Part shown: piece by piece, positions 60,045 to 64,000 of the stretch
How positions within the stretch are numbered: the first letter of the stretch is position 1
Layout of the letters: the number at the start of each line of letters is the position of its first letter
DNA from: Actinomadura atramentaria DSM 43919
Lineage (GTDB): Bacteria; Actinomycetota; Actinomycetes; Streptosporangiales; Streptosporangiaceae
Assembly (NCBI RefSeq): GCF_000381885.1
Contig: NZ_KB907224.1
Location: 62,001 to 126,000, forward strand
DNA: 64,000 nucleotides
Reading direction: 5' to 3'
Translations under genes and position numbers: made by a program
Notes under the pieces: generated by a model
Seen by the model: the letters and a program-made list of their open reading frames with translations, nothing else
Database searches by the model: none
What the model was told of the DNA's origin: nothing

Positions 60045-60683
60045 CTAGCCCGAACGGGTGGCGGCCCAGCGCCGCAACCACGGGACCGCCGCCGCGCCCA
60101 CCGCCGCCGGGTCCCGCTTCAACTCGTGCCGCTCCCCCGGCAGGACGACGACGTCCGCCGCGTCGGCGGAATCCGGGACGCCGAACGGATCACGATCGCC
60201 GTTGACGACCAGCACCTCCACGCCCGCCCCGCGCAGCTCGTCCGCCCGCGACCGCTCCGGGCGGCCCGGCGGGTGCAGCGGGAACGCCAGCGCCAGCACC
60301 CCGGCCGCGCCCGCGTCGCGGGCCGTGCGGCACGCCACCCGCGCGCCGTTGCTGCGGCCGCCCTGGATCAGCGGCCCGGCGGGGAACCGGGCGCGCAGCT
60401 CCGCGACGACCTCCAGCCACGCCGCGTCCTGCCGCGCCGCCGGGCCGGGCGCGCGGCGGCCCGCGCGGCGGAACGGCTGCAGCACCCGCGTGACCGCGCC
60501 GCCCAGGTCGAGCGCGGCGTCCCGGACGGCCAGCAGGTCGGGCGCGTCCAGCCCGCCGTTGGAGCCGTGGGTGAGGACGAGCAGGAACGCCGGGTCGGCG
60601 GGGGCGTCGATCTCCGCCTCGGCGGGCCCCTGCCCGGTGGCGAACTCGACGCGCTCGGACATGAGGTCAGCGGCACGGGCCAT
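60045..60683 (-). CDS. Alpha/beta-hydrolase, Tex30/KANL3-like family
   Basis: A 212-residue small hydrolase. LLVLTHGSNGGLDAPDL is the oxyanion region, QGGRSNGARVA the nucleophile elbow with Ser near 117, VNGDRDPFG the Asp turn and LPGERHELKRD the catalytic His. These are marks of the small dienelactone-like YqiA/Tex30 group. ATG 60683 follows TACCGT (60696-60691) by seven bases, so it is probably leaderless; ATG 60662 is an alternative. Substrate unknown. Confidence 0.8.
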   Translation of the reverse strand: MARAADLMSERVEFATGQGPAEAEIDAPADPAFLLVLTHGSNGGLDAPDLLAVRDAALDLGGAVTRVLQPFRRAGRRAPGPAARQDAAWLEVVAELRARFPAGPLIQGGRSNGARVACRTARDAGAAGVLALAFPLHPPGRPERSRADELRGAGVEVLVVNGDRDPFGVPDSADAADVVVLPGERHELKRDPAAVGAAAVPWLRRWAATRSG

Positions 60684-60690
60684 ACCCGGA

Positions 60691-60696
60691 ACGGTA
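60691..60696 (-). promoter_or_regulatory. -10 box TACCGT of the hydrolase gene
   Basis: TACCGT on the minus strand ends seven bases before ATG 60683 and no Shine-Dalgarno is present. Confidence 0.45.
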
Positions 60697-60738
60697 GCGG
60701 CCGGAGTCCCGCCCGGACGCACGGGGCACACTGGTCCC

Positions 60739-61164
60739 ATGAAGATCATGAGCGAGCCCGAGTGGCGCGAGTTCGTCGCCGCGGGCACCCGGACGGCGAA
60801 GGTCGCGGTCGTGCGGCGCGACGGGTCGCCGCACGTCACGCCCGTCTGGTTCGTCCTGGACGGCGGCGACATCGTGTTCAACACCGGCGCGGACACCGTG
60901 AAGGGCCGGGCGCTGCGCCGCGACCCGCGCGTCTCGCTGTGCGTGGAGGACGACCGGCCGCCGTTCTCCTTCGTGACGGTCCACGGCGAGGCCGAGCTGT
61001 CCGACGACGTGGCGGCGATGCTCCCGCTGTCGGTGCGGATCGGCGCGCGGTACATGGGCCAGGAGCGCGGCGAGGAGTTCGGCCGCCGCAACGCCGTGCC
61101 GGGCGAGCTGCTGGTCCGCGTCCGCGTCCGGAACGTCGTCGCGCAGGCGGACTTGGCCGACTGA
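60739..61164 (+). CDS. PPOX-class (F420/flavin-dependent) oxidoreductase
   Basis: A 141-residue split-barrel flavin/F420-binding protein. TRTAKVAVVRRDGSPHVTPVWFVLDG and NTGADTVKGRALRRDPRVSLCV are the hallmark strands of the PPOX class F420-dependent family. These proteins reduce small molecules with F420H2 or bind flavin. ATG 60739 has CACACT six bases upstream and no Shine-Dalgarno; ATG 60748 is close behind. Convergent with the TPR gene. Confidence 0.85.
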   Translation: MKIMSEPEWREFVAAGTRTAKVAVVRRDGSPHVTPVWFVLDGGDIVFNTGADTVKGRALRRDPRVSLCVEDDRPPFSFVTVHGEAELSDDVAAMLPLSVRIGARYMGQERGEEFGRRNAVPGELLVRVRVRNVVAQADLAD

Positions 61165-61189
61165 GACCGGCCCGCCGGGTCAGGCGGCG

Positions 61190-62329
61190 TCAGGCGGTGT
61201 CGGGCGCGGCGTCGCGCGTCTCGGCGGGCGCGTCCTCCGCGCCGAGCGCGAGCCGCAGCCGCTCGGCGAAGCTCTCGCGCAGCAGCGGGCCCCACGCGTA
61301 CGCGCCGGGCACCTCGACCGCGTCCGCGAGGGCCCGCTCCGCGCCGTCGTCGGCGGGCGCCGCCGCGCCGCCCGGCCGCCGGACGGCCAGCAGCGCGTAC
61401 ATGTGGTCGAGCGCCCCGAACGCCTCCCCGGCGAGCGCGGGCAGCGTCCCGTCGGCGACCGCGCCCTCCAGGACCGGCTCCCACCACAGGTCGGCGGGGT
61501 CGCCGGGGTCCTCGTCGTCGGCGGCGAAGTCGCGGCGCAGCCGGGCGCGGACCTGGCCCGCCGCCGCCGGGTCGGCGAGCCCGCGCCGCCACGCCTCGCG
61601 GGCCTCCTCGCCGCGGCCGCGCAGCGGCAGCGTGCGGGCCAGCAGCTCGGTGGCCAGCGGCGCGACCTCGGGGTCGGCGGGGCCGTCGCCGAGCGCCGCG
61701 CGGAACGCGCTGATCGCCTGGTCCAGGAACGCGATGCCGAGCGCGACGGCGAGGCGGCCGTGCGCGTAGGGCGCGCCGCCGGGGTCGACGAGCTTGAGCC
61801 CGGCGGTCAGCACGCGCTGCGCGCGGGCGGGCTCGCCGCGCTCCAGCAGCCGCTGCGCCAGGTCGTGGGCGGCGAGCGTCCCGTACTCGGGGTCGCCGGT
61901 CGCGACGGCCCGCTCCCAGTGCTCGCGGGCGGCGGCGAAGTCGCCCGCGTCGTCGGCGATGCGGGCCAGCGCGAGGTGCGCGGGCGGCAGGTAGGCCGCG
62001 TTGCCGAACTCCACCACGGTCCGCCAGGCGGGCGCGGCCTCGGCGCGGTCCCCGGCGCGCTCGCAGGTGACGGCGAGGTGGTAGGCGGCGCGGGGCCCGT
62101 ACTCGGGGTCGCCGGTGGCGACCGCGGCGCGGTCGGCGGCGCGGGCGCCCGCGGTGTCCCCGGCGTCGTCCAGGACGACGGCCAGGCCGAGCGCGGCCCG
62201 CGCCCGGTAGGGGGTGTCGCCGAGGTCGAGCACCTGCTCGAAGAGCGCCGCGGCGCCCGCCGCGTCGCCGTCCTCGGCGAGCGCGCGGGCGCGCTCGCAC
62301 AGTCGCGCCGGGTCCGGCGGTTGGGTCAT
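61190..62329 (-). CDS. Tetratricopeptide-repeat protein
   Basis: A 379-residue soluble protein built from TPR-like helical pairs of about 34-36 residues over residues 5-240. The repeats show up well in AVATGDPEYGPRAAYHLA and AVATGDPEYGTLAAHDLA, about 72 residues apart. A C-terminal domain of about 120 residues with DPADLWWEPVLEGAVADG is not recognised. Such proteins act as interaction scaffolds. AGAGGG lies before ATG 62329. Confidence 0.75.
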   Translation of the reverse strand: MTQPPDPARLCERARALAEDGDAAGAAALFEQVLDLGDTPYRARAALGLAVVLDDAGDTAGARAADRAAVATGDPEYGPRAAYHLAVTCERAGDRAEAAPAWRTVVEFGNAAYLPPAHLALARIADDAGDFAAAREHWERAVATGDPEYGTLAAHDLAQRLLERGEPARAQRVLTAGLKLVDPGGAPYAHGRLAVALGIAFLDQAISAFRAALGDGPADPEVAPLATELLARTLPLRGRGEEAREAWRRGLADPAAAGQVRARLRRDFAADDEDPGDPADLWWEPVLEGAVADGTLPALAGEAFGALDHMYALLAVRRPGGAAAPADDGAERALADAVEVPGAYAWGPLLRESFAERLRLALGAEDAPAETRDAAPDTA

Positions 62330-62413
62330 CGGTTCGCTGCCCTCTGGGGGTCGGGATCGGCGGCCCCGAGCCTAGCGAGCGGGGGCGCGCCGCGTCTCGT
62401 CCCGACACCCCGG

Positions 62414-62441
62414 CCCCGCCGAGATCGTTATCTCGGCGGGG
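62414..62441 (-). terminator. Terminator after gcvP, 12-bp perfect stem
   Basis: CCCCGCCGAGAT (62414-62425) pairs with ATCTCGGCGGGG (62430-62441) around CGTT, 22 bases after the gcvP stop. Confidence 0.8.
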
Positions 62442-62462
62442 CGGGCGGGGCGGTGCTCGAAC

Positions 62463-64000
62463 TCAGTCCTCGAACGCCTCGGGCGGCGGGCAGGAGCAGA
62501 CGAGGTTGCGGTCGCCGAACGCCTGGTCGATGCGGCGGACCGGCGGCCAGTACTTGTCCTCGCGCAGCGACGGCAGCGGGTAGGCGGCGCGTTCCCGGGT
62601 GTAGGGGTGCTTCCAGTCGTCGGCGAGCAGCGCGGCGGCGGTGTGCGGGGCGCCGGTGAGCGGGTTGTCGGCCGCGTCCCACTCGCCGGACTCGACGCGC
62701 TCGATCTCTCGGCGGATCTCCACCATCGCGGCGACGAACCGGTCGAGCTCGGCCAGGTCCTCGCTCTCGGTCGGCTCGATCATCAGCGTGCCCGCGACGG
62801 GGAACGACAGCGTCGGCGCGTGGAAGCCGTAGTCGATGAGCCGCTTGGCGACGTCCTCGGCGGTGATCCCCGTCCGCTTGGTGATCTTGCGCAGGTCGGC
62901 GATGCACTCGTGCGCGACGAGCCCGTTCCGGCCGGTGTAGAGGATCGGGAAGTGCGGGGCGAGCCGCGCGGCGAGGTAGTTGGCGGCGATGACCGCGCCC
63001 TCGGTGGCGGCGCGCAGGCCGTCCGGGCCCATCATCGCGATGTAGGCCCAGGAGATCGGCAGGATGCCCGCCGAGCCCCACGGGGCGGCCGAGACCGGGC
63101 CCGTCGTCCCGCCGCCCGTGCCGCCGCTCGGGTCGCGCAGCGGGTGGCCGGGCAGGAACGGGGCCAGGTGCTCGCGGACGCCGACCGGGCCGACGCCGGG
63201 GCCGCCGCCGCCGTGCGGGATGCAGAACGTCTTGTGCAGGTTCAGGTGGGAGACGTCGGAGCCGAACTCGCCGGGCCGGGCGAGGCCGACCAGGGCGTTG
63301 AGGTTCGCGCCGTCGACGTACACCTGGCCGCCGGCGGCGTGGACGGCCGCGCAGACGTCGGTGATGGTCTCCTCGAACACGCCGTGCGTGGACGGGTACG
63401 TCACCATGATCGCGGACAGCTCCGCGCCGTGCTCGTCGATCTTGGCGTGCAGGTCGTCCAGGTCGATGTTGCCGCCCTCGTCGCACTTGACGACGACGAC
63501 CTTCATGCCCGCCATGACGGCGCTCGCGGCGTTCGTGCCGTGCGCGGACGACGGGATCAGGCAGATCCGGCGGCCCTCGTCCCCCCGCGAGGCGTGGTAC
63601 CCGCGGATCGCCAGCAGCCCGGCCAGCTCGCCCTGCGACCCGGCGTTGGGCTGCACCGACACCTTCGCGTACCCGGTGATCTCGGCGAGCGCGGACTCCA
63701 GCTCGCCGATCAGCTCCAGGTACCCGGCGGCCTGGTCGATCGGCGCGAACGGGTGCAGGTTCGCGAACTCCGGCCAGGTGATCGGCTCCATCTCGGCGGT
63801 CGCGTTCAGCTTCATCGTGCAGGAGCCGAGCGGGATCATCGACCGGTCCAGCGCGACGTCGCGGTCCTGGAGGCGGCGCAGGTAACGCAGCATCGCGGTC
63901 TCCGAGCGGTGCTCGTGGAAGACCGGGTGCGTCAGGTACGGGCTCTCGCGGCGCAGCGCCGCGGGGTACGCCTCGGCGGGCTCGGCCGGGACGCCGGCGG
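62463..64000 (-). CDS. gcvP: Glycine dehydrogenase (decarboxylating), C-terminal half; 5' end outside window
   Basis: About 511 residues of the P protein of the glycine cleavage system, open to the end of the window. The visible part includes MIPLGSCTMKLNATAEM, VQPNAGSQGELAGLL, SSAHGTNAASAVMAG and the PLP-lysine motif HLNLHKTFCIPHGGGGPG. It ends EAFED. This half carries the active-site lysine; full GcvP is about 950 residues, so the N-terminal half lies beyond base 64000. The enzyme decarboxylates glycine and loads the aminomethyl group onto lipoylated GcvH. Other gcv genes are not in the window. Confidence 0.95.
   Translation of the reverse strand, partial: AGVPAEPAEAYPAALRRESPYLTHPVFHEHRSETAMLRYLRRLQDRDVALDRSMIPLGSCTMKLNATAEMEPITWPEFANLHPFAPIDQAAGYLELIGELESALAEITGYAKVSVQPNAGSQGELAGLLAIRGYHASRGDEGRRICLIPSSAHGTNAASAVMAGMKVVVVKCDEGGNIDLDDLHAKIDEHGAELSAIMVTYPSTHGVFEETITDVCAAVHAAGGQVYVDGANLNALVGLARPGEFGSDVSHLNLHKTFCIPHGGGGPGVGPVGVREHLAPFLPGHPLRDPSGGTGGGTTGPVSAAPWGSAGILPISWAYIAMMGPDGLRAATEGAVIAANYLAARLAPHFPILYTGRNGLVAHECIADLRKITKRTGITAEDVAKRLIDYGFHAPTLSFPVAGTLMIEPTESEDLAELDRFVAAMVEIRREIERVESGEWDAADNPLTGAPHTAAALLADDWKHPYTRERAAYPLPSLREDKYWPPVRRIDQAFGDRNLVCSCPPPEAFED

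Noticed and set aside
60727..60732. CACACT as a leaderless promoter of the PPOX gene
   Set aside because: Position fits, but the box lacks the first T of TANNNT and has no -35, so I did not list it as a feature.

Overview
The window is a continuous piece of very GC-rich actinobacterial chromosome. Codon third positions are almost all G or C, GTG starts are frequent, and two genes (DUF3040, DUF5999) belong to actinomycete families. A classical menaquinone pathway (menF, menD, menC, menB, menE) is present; Streptomyces normally uses the futalosine route, so a Thermomonosporaceae/Streptosporangiales-type organism (Actinomadura-like) is my best guess. That placement is inference. I see no rRNA, tRNA, CRISPR array, insertion sequence or phage gene. 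The content reads as core or lineage-specific chromosome, not an island.

Layout. 0-4.4 kb: end of an HD/P-loop kinase gene, an SDR, a GNAT, a PAP2 phosphatase and a secreted esterase. 4.4-7.3 kb: a fatty acyl-AMP ligase and a delta-9-type desaturase. 7.4-13.8 kb: an unknown gene, a TetR-controlled drug-type ABC exporter and an 857-residue protein with a damaged P-loop. 13.8-22.8 kb: DUF5996, MDR reductase, MFS exporter, DUF3040, GHL10 lipoprotein, ZIP transporter, SDR, spermidine-synthase-like protein, bioY. 22.9-33.7 kb: menF, a duplicated-domain protein, a K+/H+ antiporter pair, Nei glycosylase, second desaturase, protein tyrosine phosphatase, then menB-menC-menD. 33.8-40.5 kb: a six-gene Liv-like ABC importer operon with two extra envelope genes. 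40.6-47 kb: menE, CDF transporter, group-2-like sigma factor, and a MarR-controlled ABC exporter whose ATPase gene carries a one-base frameshift. 47-54.6 kb: nitrite/nitrate assimilation (nirB-nirD-HemD/NnaR regulator-cbiX and narK). 54.6-64 kb: DinB-fold protein, TetR, lutABC lactate oxidation, DUF5999, hydrolase, F420/PPOX protein, TPR protein, and the 3' part of gcvP.

How parts fit. NirB/NirD need siroheme; CbiX and the HemD-like domain match that need, and the NnaR-type regulator plus a GlnR-like 11-bp-phased array link the operon to nitrogen control. NarK brings nitrate/nitrite in. MenF to MenE cover isochorismate to DHNA-CoA, and menF and menBCD share a TGAAC-N2-GTTCA dyad, suggesting a common regulator. 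LutABC feeds electrons from lactate, probably into menaquinone. Many junctions are ATGA or GTGA overlaps, and about a dozen genes start 6-8 nt after a TANNNT-type -10 box, so leaderless transcripts seem common.

All assignments come from reading the sequence and recalled family knowledge; no database search was run.
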